The notes under the pieces are model-generated. The model was given only the letters and a program-made list of their open reading frames with translations. It made no database searches and was not told the origin of the DNA. The position numbers were made by a program, and so were the translations under genes. A stretch of 64,000 nucleotides of DNA from Flavobacterium sp. Lineage in GTDB: Bacteria; Bacteroidota; Bacteroidia; Flavobacteriales; Flavobacteriaceae. Location of the stretch: NCBI RefSeq assembly GCF_027531705.1, contig NZ_JAPZSP010000017.1, forward strand, positions 24,173 through 88,172, in the 5' to 3' direction. Below, one piece after another: positions 45,640 to 54,446 of the stretch. Position 1 is the stretch's first letter. Each line of letters starts with the position of its first letter.

Positions 45640-46890
45640 ATGTTATTCGAAGATTTATCATTATCCAAAAGCATTCAAAAAGCTATTTATGAAATAGGTT
45701 ATACCCAACCTACTCCAATTCAGGAACAAGCCATTCCAATCGTTTTAGCTGGAAGCGACTTAATAGGTTGTGCTCAAACAGGAACCGGAAAAACAGCTGC
45801 TTTTGCTATTCCAATTATACATCAGTTGCACCGAATTGTTGGTTCGTCTAAAAAGTCGAAACAAATTCGTGCACTTGTCATTACGCCAACTCGTGAATTG
45901 GCTGTTCAAATTGGACAAAATTTTGACGATTACGGAAAATATACCAATCTAACTCAACTTACTATTTTTGGTGGTGTTTCTCAAATTCCACAAGTTGATC
46001 AATTGCGAAAAGGTGTTGACATTTTAATCGCAACACCAGGAAGATTACTTGATTTGCACAAACAAGGTTATATCGATTTAGATCACTTACACGTTTTGGT
46101 TTTAGATGAAGCCGATCAAATGCTTGACATGGGATTTGTAAACGATGTGAAGAAAATTGTAAAATTAACTCCAAACAACAGACAAACACTTTTGTTTTCT
46201 GCAACAATGCCATTGGCTATTAGAGAATTAGCAGAAATGTTTTTGAAAAGTCCTGCGCAAGTTGAAGTTTCTCCAGTTTCATCAACGGCTGAAAATGTAG
46301 AACAACGTGTTTATTTTGTCGAAAAAACAGACAAACGCGCTTTGTTATATCATTTAATTCGCAATGAACATTTATCAGATTTATTAGTTTTTTCAAGAAC
46401 CAAACATGGAGCTGATAATATTGTAAAAGCACTTCGTAAACATGGAGTTGCTGCCGAAGCCATTCATGGTGACAAATCACAATCGGCTAGACAACGTGTT
46501 TTGGATGCTTTCAAAAATAAAGAAGTGGGTGTTTTGGTAGCAACCGATATTGCCGCTCGTGGAATTGACATTGATCAATTACCTTATGTTATCAATTTCG
46601 ATTTACCAAATATTCCAGAAACGTATGTTCATCGAATTGGTAGAACTGGTCGTGCTGGAAATGGCGGAATTGCAATTTCATTTTGTAGCAAAGACGAACA
46701 TCCGTATTGGAAAGACATTCAGAAATTGATAAAAGTTGATGTAAAAACAGTTTCAGAACATCCCTATCCTTGGCATGCTGGAAGTCCTGAAATAGCTGCA
46801 AAACCGCAAAGCAATTCAAACCGAAGTGGTGAAAAAGTAAAATCGAGAAAATCGGCGACTTCTAAACAGAATAAAAAACGTTGGTATTAA
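45640..46890 (+). CDS. DEAD-box ATP-dependent RNA helicase (RhlE-like)
   Basis: A 416-residue helicase with the full motif set: PTPIQEQAIP (Q motif), AQTGTGKTAAF (I), PTRELA (Ia), GG and TPGRLLDL (Ib), VLDEADQMLDMGF (II), SATMP (III), VFSRTKHGAD (IV), TDIAARGIDID (V) and HRIGRTGRAG (VI). The C-terminal tail is basic and low in complexity (SNRSGEKVKSRKSATSKQNKKRWY), typical of RhlE-type cold-adaptation and ribosome-assembly helicases. It unwinds RNA at the cost of ATP in the cytoplasm. A promoter lies 45 bases upstream. Confidence 0.93.
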   Translation: MLFEDLSLSKSIQKAIYEIGYTQPTPIQEQAIPIVLAGSDLIGCAQTGTGKTAAFAIPIIHQLHRIVGSSKKSKQIRALVITPTRELAVQIGQNFDDYGKYTNLTQLTIFGGVSQIPQVDQLRKGVDILIATPGRLLDLHKQGYIDLDHLHVLVLDEADQMLDMGFVNDVKKIVKLTPNNRQTLLFSATMPLAIRELAEMFLKSPAQVEVSPVSSTAENVEQRVYFVEKTDKRALLYHLIRNEHLSDLLVFSRTKHGADNIVKALRKHGVAAEAIHGDKSQSARQRVLDAFKNKEVGVLVATDIAARGIDIDQLPYVINFDLPNIPETYVHRIGRTGRAGNGGIAISFCSKDEHPYWKDIQKLIKVDVKTVSEHPYPWHAGSPEIAAKPQSNSNRSGEKVKSRKSATSKQNKKRWY

Positions 46891-46923
46891 TAGGTAATAA
46901 GCTGGGAGTTGGAAGTTTGCAAA

Positions 46924-48513
46924 CTACAAACTCTTAACTCCCAACTGTTTCATAACCCATTCCATTTCAGGATCTTTTTTCTCAACTTTATCTTGGATAG
47001 TTTGTTTTATTTCTACATTAGGAAAAACTCCTCTTCCATCAGGACCACTTTGGTTTACAGATTGAATATCAATTAACCCCAATCGTAACGAAAGTTTTGA
47101 ATTTGGAAGCTTTACAACTGGCATAAATCCTGCAACTGTTCCTTTTAATGCGCCACCAGTTTCTTCTCCAACAAAAGTCACATTTGAATTTTGCTGTAAA
47201 GCTGCTGATAAAACACATGAAGCAGAAAAACTCATTCCGTTAATTAATACGTATGTTTTTCCAGAAAAATTATTTTTATTAGGCTTTTTAAATTTTGATT
47301 TATAAGTAAAGACTCTATCGGCAACTTTATTGGCTTTAAAATAAGTAAGTCCCATATAAAAAGGATACCCGACCGCTACGAATGGATAAGTATAAATTGG
47401 AAGTTTTTTCACAACACCTGGTCGCCACAAACTAGTTCTAGAAGTTACAACTGATGGTTTTGTCAATTGGTACTTTTCATTCGTTAAATACGAATACAGA
47501 TTTTGTATCTCAGCCATTCGCCCACCTGGATTATCGCGAAGATCAATAATTAATGTTTTTATTTCTGCTTTTTTTATTGAATCAAAAACTTCTTCATAAA
47601 TTTCATCATAATAACCTTTTGAAAAATTTCTAATTTTTAAAACCGCCACAGAACTATCAGCTGGAAGAATCTTAAATTCTTTAGTATACTCCTTCTCTTT
47701 TTCATCAAACCCATAAACTTTTTTAAACCTTTTATCAGCTTTAAGCTTGGCTTTATCAACTATAGGTTTTGTGGCAACTTTTACCGAATCAGCAACTTTC
47801 TTTTTTACTTTTTCAGTTGGCTTTTTTCTTGAAATTACTTGAGAAAATAATGAATCTTTTTGTTTTAAGACAAAGGTCAAACTATCATTTACTCCTAATT
47901 CATAAGTCATAAAAGTTGCATATCGCTTTGAAAATATTTTTGGTAAAAATGTAGTATTAAAACCATCAGAAGTAAATGTTTTTCTATACTTTGAATGAAG
48001 TTCTTGAGGTGTTATTTTATTGACCGAAACAACCTCTGTTCCAACTTTTATTTTATCATTTTTAGATTTATTTTTAATTACATATAGCTTATTATCAAGC
48101 CATTCGTAGGCAAATTGTGATAATGGTCCATCACCAGCTTTTTTGATTCGCTTGGCTTCTTTTTTAGAAAGTTTATAAGGAACTTGAGCCATTGTCATAT
48201 GACCTTGACGGACCGACGCAATTATTGGACTTATAGCAAAATAAAATTCTTTACTAGTCATTGGTTGTTTTACAGCATTTCGCAAACTATCAAATTTTGC
48301 GTCTAATTGTTGTTTAGGAATATACAAATCGATACTAGGATAATATCTATCTAATTTATGTTGAACGTAATCAATATCATTTTGCAATTTGGCTACAGGA
48401 ATAGGTTGTGCCATTTTTTGATTGAACTTATCTGCAGAAGAACAATTCATCAACAATAAAGTTATTGCAAAAATAAATATGATTTTAAATGGAGATTTTA
48501 TAAAATTCAGCAT
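46924..48513 (-). CDS. S41-family (C-terminal processing) peptidase lipoprotein
   Basis: A 529-residue protein with a lipoprotein signal peptide (lipobox LMNC, Cys24). The catalytic region is the tail-specific protease fold: LIIDLRDNPGGRMAEIQNLY and the nucleophile serine in VLINGMSFSASCVLS, with GGALKGTVAGF nearby. There is a long N-terminal region with a Pro-rich and Lys-rich insert (residues ~230-275). Such proteases degrade misfolded or tagged envelope proteins. It is anchored in the inner or outer membrane, most probably facing the periplasm. It is convergent with the helicase gene. Confidence 0.88.
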   Translation of the reverse strand: MLNFIKSPFKIIFIFAITLLLMNCSSADKFNQKMAQPIPVAKLQNDIDYVQHKLDRYYPSIDLYIPKQQLDAKFDSLRNAVKQPMTSKEFYFAISPIIASVRQGHMTMAQVPYKLSKKEAKRIKKAGDGPLSQFAYEWLDNKLYVIKNKSKNDKIKVGTEVVSVNKITPQELHSKYRKTFTSDGFNTTFLPKIFSKRYATFMTYELGVNDSLTFVLKQKDSLFSQVISRKKPTEKVKKKVADSVKVATKPIVDKAKLKADKRFKKVYGFDEKEKEYTKEFKILPADSSVAVLKIRNFSKGYYDEIYEEVFDSIKKAEIKTLIIDLRDNPGGRMAEIQNLYSYLTNEKYQLTKPSVVTSRTSLWRPGVVKKLPIYTYPFVAVGYPFYMGLTYFKANKVADRVFTYKSKFKKPNKNNFSGKTYVLINGMSFSASCVLSAALQQNSNVTFVGEETGGALKGTVAGFMPVVKLPNSKLSLRLGLIDIQSVNQSGPDGRGVFPNVEIKQTIQDKVEKKDPEMEWVMKQLGVKSL

Positions 48514-48576
48514 AAGTTATAGGTTTTAGATTTTCAAATATAAAATTTCTTTTATAAATGACATCAAAATAGTATA

Positions 48577-48617
48577 CAAAAAAAACCTTCAAACTGAAAC
48601 AAATCAAGGATGAAGGT
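48577..48617 (-). terminator. Intrinsic terminator of glmM
   Basis: On the minus strand ACCTTCA pairs with TGAAGGT across a 19-base loop and is followed by a run of T. It lies just past the glmM stop codon. Confidence 0.7.
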
Positions 48618-48638
48618 ATTCTTAAATTTTTTATTTTT

Positions 48639-50027
48639 CTATATTCCAGCAACTGCTTTTATTTCATCAATAATTCTAAAAGCTAATTTATCAGCTTCGG
48701 CTTGAGTTGGAGCTTCGGTATAAATTCTGATAATTGGTTCCGTATTTGATTTTCTTAAATGAACCCATTCCGTAGCGAAATCAATTTTCACACCATCAAT
48801 TGTGTTGATTTCCTCATTTTTATATTTTTCAGTCATCGCAACTAATATGGCATCTACATCAATTTGAGGTGTCAATTCAATTTTATTTTTACTCATATAA
48901 TATTGCGGATAACTTGCACGAAGTTCGGCAACTGTTTTGTCTTGGTTTGCCAAATAAGTTAAGAATAACGCTACTCCTACCAAACTATCTCTTCCGTAAT
49001 GTAATTCAGGATAAATGATTCCGCCGTTTCCTTCACCACCGATTATAGCATTTGTAGCTTTCATCAATTCTACTACATTCACTTCACCAACAGCACTTGC
49101 TTGATAACTTCCATTATGTTTATTCGTAATATCTCTCAATGCACGAGATGAACTCATATTAGAAACCGTATTTCCTGGAGTTTTACTCAAAACATAATCA
49201 GCAATCGCTACCAAAGTATATTCTTCGCCAAACATTTCGCCATCATTCGATATAAAAGCCAATCTGTCAACATCTGGATCGACCACGATTCCGAAATCGG
49301 CTTTTTCTTCTACAACCAATTTACAAATATCGCCCAAATGTTCTTTCAAAGGTTCTGGATTGTGAGGAAAATGACCGTTTGGTTCGCAATATAATTTTAC
49401 TACTTCAACTCCCATTTGTTCTAATAAATTCGGAATTACAATTCCACCTGTAGAATTTACAGCATCTACTACTACTTTATATTTCTTGGTTTTTACCAAA
49501 TCAGCATCCACTAAAGGTAACTCTAGTACTTCATCAATGTGAATATCCATATAAGAATCGTTGGTAGTGATTTCGCCTAACGAATCAACATCAACAAAAT
49601 CAAAAGCTTCTGCTTCTGCAATTTCTAAAATTTTTGCACCATCATCACCATTCAAAAACTCACCTTTTTCATTCAATAATTTAAGTGCATTCCATTGTTT
49701 TGGATTATGCGAAGCTGTTAAAATAATTCCACCATCAGCTTTTTCCAATGGAACTGCTACTTCAACAGTTGGTGTTGTAGAAAGTCCTAAATCGATAACA
49801 TTTATACCTAATCCAAGTAAAGTGTTTTGCACTAAGTTTTGAATCATAGAACCTGAAATTCTGGCATCACGACCAATTACAACGGTTAGTTTTTCTTTTG
49901 AACTATTATTTTTCAGAAACGTTCCATAAGCAGAAGCAAATTTTACAGCATCAACTGGAGTTAAATTATCACCTACTTTTCCACCGATAGTTCCACGAAT
50001 TCCTGATATTGATTTGATTAAAGTCAT
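48639..50027 (-). CDS. glmM: Phosphoglucosamine/phosphomannomutase family enzyme
   Basis: The best start is ATG at 50027 (MTLIKSISGIRGTIGG), giving 462 residues; the open frame upstream continues in AT-rich leader DNA. The active-site phosphoserine is S106 in ILTASHNP, the metal-binding DVDRLAFI motif and GEGNGGIIYPELHYGRDS are conserved, and the C-terminal RKSNTEPIIRIYTEA closes the fourth domain. It interconverts glucosamine-6-phosphate and glucosamine-1-phosphate for UDP-GlcNAc and peptidoglycan. The family also includes phosphomannomutase, so the exact substrate is by similarity. It ends at its own terminator. Confidence 0.88.
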   Translation of the reverse strand: MTLIKSISGIRGTIGGKVGDNLTPVDAVKFASAYGTFLKNNSSKEKLTVVIGRDARISGSMIQNLVQNTLLGLGINVIDLGLSTTPTVEVAVPLEKADGGIILTASHNPKQWNALKLLNEKGEFLNGDDGAKILEIAEAEAFDFVDVDSLGEITTNDSYMDIHIDEVLELPLVDADLVKTKKYKVVVDAVNSTGGIVIPNLLEQMGVEVVKLYCEPNGHFPHNPEPLKEHLGDICKLVVEEKADFGIVVDPDVDRLAFISNDGEMFGEEYTLVAIADYVLSKTPGNTVSNMSSSRALRDITNKHNGSYQASAVGEVNVVELMKATNAIIGGEGNGGIIYPELHYGRDSLVGVALFLTYLANQDKTVAELRASYPQYYMSKNKIELTPQIDVDAILVAMTEKYKNEEINTIDGVKIDFATEWVHLRKSNTEPIIRIYTEAPTQAEADKLAFRIIDEIKAVAGI

Positions 50028-50203
50028 TTGTAAAGGTTTTAGGTTATGGGTTGTAGGTTTTAGGTTACCTACTTTTAAATTTATACAAATATAACAAGTT
50101 GAAAGCAATAAAAAAATTTGAATTAATTTAGTACATTTACCTAGTTACAAACTACTAAACCAAAAAAAACCTAAAACCCAAAACCTACAACCCACAACCT
50201 ATA

Positions 50204-50791
50204 ATGAATTTCCTAGCTCACATATATCTTTCTGGAAACAACGATTTGCTTAAAATTGGAAATTTTATGGCTGATAGTGTTCGTGGGCACCATTATTTGG
50301 ATTATCCTGATGAAATTCGAAAAGGTATTCTTTTGCATCGTTATATTGATACTTTTACAGACGCGCATCCTATTTACCGTAAAAGCAAACATCGTTTACA
50401 CGAAAAATACGGACATTATTCTGGTGTGATTATGGATATTGTTTATGACCATTTTTTAGCTAAAAATTGGAACAACTACTCTGATGAAAAATTAGAAGAT
50501 TATGCAGATGAATTCTACAAATTACTTCAAGATAATTACGACATTCTAACAGAAAAAACAAAAGGAATGTTACCTTATATGATTGCTCGAAATTGGTTAG
50601 TAAGTTATGCGTCATTAGCTGGCTTAGAAATGATTTTGTTCCAAATGGATTATCGAACTAAACATCGCGCCAATATGCAAGAATCGATTGTTGAAGTTCA
50701 AGAGTTTTATTCCGAATTTGAAGAAGAATTTACTTTGTTTTTTGAAGAATTACGTAATCATTGCGAAGAGAAATTAAAAGAATTAGAATGA
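50204..50791 (+). CDS. acpH: Acyl carrier protein phosphodiesterase
   Basis: A 195-residue protein of the AcpH/DUF479 family, an HD-like fold that removes the 4'-phosphopantetheine group from acyl carrier protein. The pattern MNFLAHIYLSG, GNFMADSVRG, GILLHRYIDTFTDAHP and DIVYDHFLAKNW is characteristic, with the metal-binding His and Asp residues in place. It is the first of a two-gene operon: its TGA stop overlaps the ATG of the next gene (ATGA). In-frame glycine-rich leader repeats of ~30 bases before the start are only AT-rich DNA. Confidence 0.9.
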   Translation: MNFLAHIYLSGNNDLLKIGNFMADSVRGHHYLDYPDEIRKGILLHRYIDTFTDAHPIYRKSKHRLHEKYGHYSGVIMDIVYDHFLAKNWNNYSDEKLEDYADEFYKLLQDNYDILTEKTKGMLPYMIARNWLVSYASLAGLEMILFQMDYRTKHRANMQESIVEVQEFYSEFEEEFTLFFEELRNHCEEKLKELE

Positions 50792-51456
50792 ATTTTATAC
50801 GAAATTTAGGACAAAATTTACATCGAAAAGCCAATCGAGAACTAGCCATTCCGATGGAGAATTATATGAAAAATAATTTCTCTTTCTTAGGAATAAAAAC
50901 CGAAGAAAGAAGAGCAATTTTTAAAGAGAATTACGAAAAATCCAAATCTGAAATAAAAGCAAATTTCAAAACTATTGCTTGGGAATTATTCAAGAAAAAA
51001 GAACGCGAATTTCATCAATGTGCTATCGATTTATTGGTTAAGGAATTCAAGAAAAACTATGTTTTAGAGGATATTAAATTAATTGAAAATCTAATTATTA
51101 CAAACTCTTGGTGGGATTCAGTTGATGTTGTTGCCAAATATTTGCTCGGTGGCTATTTACAACAATTTCCAAATGAAACTTATGAAGTAATTGAACGCTT
51201 TTCGAATTCCAATAATATGTGGTTGAATCGAAGTGCCATTATTTTTCAGTTGAGTTATAAAGAAAAAACCAATTTCGATTTACTAAAATCAGAATGTGAA
51301 AAACATAAAGAATCTAAAGAGTTTTTTATTCAAAAAGCAATTGGTTGGGCTTTGAGAGATTACAGTCGTTTTAATCCAAGTGGAGTTTCAGAATATGTAA
51401 ATTCAACCAATTTAAAACCTTTAAGTCAGCGTGAAGCATTGAGAAATATAAAGTAA
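50788..51456 (+). CDS. AlkD-like DNA alkylation repair protein
   Basis: Starting at ATG 50788, which overlaps the stop codon of acpH, the protein has 222 residues. It is all helical, with the HEAT-like repeat pattern of AlkD and AlkC DNA glycosylases: the start NFIRNLGQNLHRKANRELAIPMENYMKN, FLGIKTEERRAIFKE, ...WELFKKKEREFHQCAIDLLV, and the C-terminal IGWALRDYSRFNPSGVSEYV. The Asp in the ALRDYSR region is at the expected site of the catalytic aspartate in AlkD. It probably excises positively charged alkylated bases from DNA. Confidence 0.85.
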   Translation: MNFIRNLGQNLHRKANRELAIPMENYMKNNFSFLGIKTEERRAIFKENYEKSKSEIKANFKTIAWELFKKKEREFHQCAIDLLVKEFKKNYVLEDIKLIENLIITNSWWDSVDVVAKYLLGGYLQQFPNETYEVIERFSNSNNMWLNRSAIIFQLSYKEKTNFDLLKSECEKHKESKEFFIQKAIGWALRDYSRFNPSGVSEYVNSTNLKPLSQREALRNIK

Positions 51457-51492
51457 CGTGAGTTAAATATTAAAGCCAAATAAACAATCATC

Positions 51493-51630
51493 TTTTACAC
51501 GAATTGCACAAATTTACACAAATTGAAAATGGAAAATTACACTAATGGAATCTGATAAATCAGATAATGATTCGTGAAATATATAAAGTAAAATTAAAAT
51601 TCGTGTCAATTTGTGCAATTCGTGTCAAAT
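51493..51630. repeat. Large intergenic palindrome with ACACGAA repeats
   Basis: Arms at 51493-51522 and about 51600-51630 are near-complementary over ~30 bases and each is built of repeats of the word ACACGAA/TTCGTGT. Between them lie ~80 bases without a gene. Related pieces occur at 39013-39050 and 39155-39170. This looks like a dispersed Flavobacterium intergenic element, also able to act as a transcription stop between the convergent genes. Confidence 0.55.
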
Positions 51631-51667
51631 CTTATAAAAACAGTTATTTCAAAATCTAATTGAACAA

Positions 51668-52231
51668 TTACATTTCACCTAGAAGTGTAGAAAAAACCAC
51701 TTTAGTTTCTTCACCAAACATTTTTGGAGTTTCGAAAAAATACACTTTTTGAACAATTTTAGTTTTTAAAACTATGCCCGATTTTGTTCTTGAAACAGTA
51801 TATCCAGTTTTCCAACTTTGATATTCAACAGAATCATATCTGCTTTCATCCGAAACTGAAAATAAAATGGGTTCAGAAATTAAAAGCTTTTGAATAAACT
51901 GTTGTAACGTGATTTTATCAAAAGAATCCGAAGTAAAATCAACCACCATTGTATTGGGATTTAGAAACAACAAATTAATGTTTTTTACAACTTCTTTCTT
52001 CAAATCATCATTCAATGTAACATCAGTAAGCATCTGAAAATAAGAAAACAAATCTTCCACTTTGGTTTTAGAATTTTCTTGATAAACATTCAAAACTTTG
52101 GCTGAAAATCTTTTATTTAAAGACATTGTTGAAGCGGCTTTCTTTTCTGAAACACTTTCTTTCATAACATCTTGAGCATTAACAAAAAAGTTGCATAATA
52201 AAATAACTATAAATAAAAATTTCTTATTCAT
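51668..52231 (-). CDS. Secreted protein of unknown function
   Basis: The start at 52231 gives 187 residues beginning with a signal peptide (MNKKFLFIVILLCNFFVNAQ); it lies one base after the stop codon of the upstream gene, so the pair is an operon. The mature part has beta-rich sequence (KKAASTMSLNKRFSAKV, ...ITLQQFIQKLLIS, SRTKSGIVLKTKIV). No family is recognised with confidence. The neighbour has a single membrane segment and the divergent gene at 53331 makes a secreted SIMPL-like protein, so an envelope role is likely but unproven. Confidence 0.68.
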   Translation of the reverse strand: MNKKFLFIVILLCNFFVNAQDVMKESVSEKKAASTMSLNKRFSAKVLNVYQENSKTKVEDLFSYFQMLTDVTLNDDLKKEVVKNINLLFLNPNTMVVDFTSDSFDKITLQQFIQKLLISEPILFSVSDESRYDSVEYQSWKTGYTVSRTKSGIVLKTKIVQKVYFFETPKMFGEETKVVFSTLLGEM

Positions 52232-52232
52232 T

Positions 52233-53156
52233 CTATTCTTGTTTAATTCTAATGAACTGAATTTTATCAGTAGCATCGTTTTTAATTTCAACAATCTTCA
52301 TCTTTTTTAACGAAGCCGTTGGTACAATCAACTTTTGAGAAAACTCGCTTTTATTGAAATATTCGGCTCCCAAATCGTCTTTTAACATTACAATTACTTC
52401 CAAATTATCTGATAATATTTTATTCAATTGCTCTTTTCTTGTTTGCCAATCTTTAATATCTGATAACATAAAAGCCTTAAGCATCATTGCATAATCATCT
52501 GGTTTTAAATCAATTCGTTTTGGAGGTTCTGTTGTTGTTCCATTTGGATTAATTACTATTGTCTTTGGCAAGTAAAACGGACTTTGAATGACCAATTTTG
52601 ATTTCTCATTACCATTATTTGAAACTTGAACTTTACCTTCTTTTATTTCTAATTCTTGTTTGACTGAATCTTTAACTTCAAAAACCTTAACTTCTTCTGC
52701 ATTGACTTTTTCATTCGTATATTCATTGTTTAATTGAATTGTTTTAGGTTTTGACTCTTCTTTTTTGCTAAAAAATACAACAACCAAAGCCAATGGAATA
52801 AACAATAGTAAAAGCCATTTTTTAGATATTTTCGATTTTTCTGATTGACTTCCTTGAATTGTATGAACACTTTTTTCTTCAAATGTAAACTCATCCCAAC
52901 CTGAAAAACCTACAAATTCCGATAGAATATTCAGCATATCTTTTCGTGGAATCTTGTTGTTGGTTTCGGGTTTTAAATGCGTGTAAATCCATTTTTCACT
53001 AATCGTTTGCTTACACTTTTCTTCGATTAAACCAATCAAATTTTGAATATCCTGCGAACTAAATGTCTTCCAAGTTCCTTGAAAAAAAGGATGATGCTCT
53101 TGATATTTCAAAAGCACTTTTTGTTTCAATTCCTGAAATTTTTCAAGTTCTGTCAT
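52233..53156 (-). CDS. Single-pass membrane protein with large extracytoplasmic part
   Basis: The start at 53156 (MTELEKFQELKQ) gives 307 residues; the longer frame adds six residues with no support. The N-terminal ~110 residues are helical and cytoplasmic (GTWKTFSSQDIQNLIGLIEEK, ...NKIPRKDMLNILSEFVGFSGWDEF). A membrane segment follows (~114-136, WLLLLFIPLALVVVFF), and a ~165-residue outer part is rich in polar and charged residues. This layout resembles anti-sigma-type or signal-relay proteins, but no motif proves it. It is the first gene of a pair with the secreted protein at 51668-52231. Confidence 0.7.
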   Translation of the reverse strand: MTELEKFQELKQKVLLKYQEHHPFFQGTWKTFSSQDIQNLIGLIEEKCKQTISEKWIYTHLKPETNNKIPRKDMLNILSEFVGFSGWDEFTFEEKSVHTIQGSQSEKSKISKKWLLLLFIPLALVVVFFSKKEESKPKTIQLNNEYTNEKVNAEEVKVFEVKDSVKQELEIKEGKVQVSNNGNEKSKLVIQSPFYLPKTIVINPNGTTTEPPKRIDLKPDDYAMMLKAFMLSDIKDWQTRKEQLNKILSDNLEVIVMLKDDLGAEYFNKSEFSQKLIVPTASLKKMKIVEIKNDATDKIQFIRIKQE

Positions 53157-53330
53157 TCTAATTATTCGATTCAAAAGTAAAGCTACAATTCGATATTTCT
53201 ACTGAAAACCAACTGTAAAAGTGCTGTAAATGTAATTAAAAAACTTTACAGTTAGTTGAAAGTAGTTTTACCAAACCAACTTTGAAAAACGAGCCTATCA
53301 TTGCATCATTAATTTTAAAAACTTAAAAAA

Positions 53331-54338
53331 ATGAAGACAAATTTAATTACAACAATCGCACTTACAATGGCTTTAAATTTTGCGAATGCGCAAGATATGG
53401 GAAATGCTCAATACGAGAAAAAAGGAAACGCCGATTATGGAAATGGCGCTTACGGAAATGGTGGTTATACTATTAATAGAGTAAACACAATTCAAACCAC
53501 TTCAAGCAGTCAAGACGAAATGGTTTTAACGATTAAAGGAATTTATAACGAACGTGCAACAGCTCAAATTGCAACATTTGCAGTGCTTCAACTAGGAAAA
53601 ACTGCCGAAGAAGCCACCAACTTAATTGATGAAAGAATTGGAAATGTTATGAAAGAATTAGCATTATTCAATAAAGAAATTGTAGTTGAAACCGATATGA
53701 TTTCATTTGTTCCAACTTATGATTATGCAGTTGATAAAAAGATTTTTAATCCAAAAACGTATAACGAAAAACCATCTGGATTTGAATTGAAAAAGAACAT
53801 CTTAATCAAATTTAGAAATAACAATGACTTTGATAAAATTTTATCAATTTGTGGTAAAAATGAAATTTATGATATCGCAAAAGTAGATTATGTAACTACC
53901 AATTTTGACCAAGTTAGAAGCTCAATGCAAAGAAAAGCTTTGGAAGTTTTTAAAGACCAAATGGCAAATTATTCACTTATTATGAATACCGATTTGAATA
54001 AAAAAGAAAAAATACTTCAAGAAGGTTTTAATGTAACCTATCCAATGGAAAGCTATAGAAGCTATCAGGCGTATTCTCAAGCTGATGCCAATTTTGACCC
54101 AAAAGGAGAAATTCATAATATTAAGAAAAACACAACACAATATTACAACCAAGCTTTAGTGAAAGATCACAATTTTGTTATGAATCCTGATATTACTGAA
54201 CCAACTATTCAAGCGTTTTACGATATCACAATTCGAATCAAACTTAAAGAAGACCAATTGCCTAAAAACACTATTATCAGAAACAATAGATACTATATCA
54301 TCACCGCAGCTGGAGATGTTAAACCTTTGGCTTTATAA
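53331..54338 (+). CDS. Secreted SIMPL/DUF541-like protein
   Basis: A 335-residue secreted protein with a signal peptide (TIALTMALNFANAQ). After a Gly/Asn-rich linker (YGNGAYGNGGY), the body starts DEMVLTIKGIYNERATAQIATFAV and continues through VMKELALFNKEIVVETDM, which matches the loose pattern of SIMPL-domain (DUF541) proteins of the envelope. These are small periplasmic or surface proteins linked to several stress and signalling roles. I put moderate weight on the family call. It is divergent from the two-gene operon at 51668-53156, 174 bases away, and ends in a strong terminator. Confidence 0.6.
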   Translation: MKTNLITTIALTMALNFANAQDMGNAQYEKKGNADYGNGAYGNGGYTINRVNTIQTTSSSQDEMVLTIKGIYNERATAQIATFAVLQLGKTAEEATNLIDERIGNVMKELALFNKEIVVETDMISFVPTYDYAVDKKIFNPKTYNEKPSGFELKKNILIKFRNNNDFDKILSICGKNEIYDIAKVDYVTTNFDQVRSSMQRKALEVFKDQMANYSLIMNTDLNKKEKILQEGFNVTYPMESYRSYQAYSQADANFDPKGEIHNIKKNTTQYYNQALVKDHNFVMNPDITEPTIQAFYDITIRIKLKEDQLPKNTIIRNNRYYIITAAGDVKPLAL

Positions 54339-54358
54339 AAAAAAACATTTAAAAGATA

Positions 54359-54393
54359 AAAAATCCGATGAAAATAACCTTCATCGGATTTTT
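54359..54393 (+). terminator. Intrinsic terminator of the SIMPL-like gene
   Basis: AAATCCGATGAA (54361-54372) pairs with TTCATCGGATTT (54380-54391) over a 7-base loop and is followed by a T run. Confidence 0.88.
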
Positions 54394-54415
54394 TTAATGT
54401 AAAATTTTAAAACAC

Positions 54416-54423
54416 TACTTTTG
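54416..54423 (+). promoter_or_regulatory. TAnnTTTG -7 promoter box of the ClC channel gene
   Basis: TACTTTTG matches the consensus exactly, 23 bases before the ATG at 54447. Confidence 0.6.
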
Positions 54424-54446
54424 TCTTTCGCAGTGAATAAATCAAA

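Noticed and set aside
46903..46943. Stem-loop between the helicase and S41 peptidase genes as terminator
   Set aside because: The TGGGAGTT/AACTCCCA stem is real but there is no T run after it on either strand and it overlaps the peptidase's coding end.
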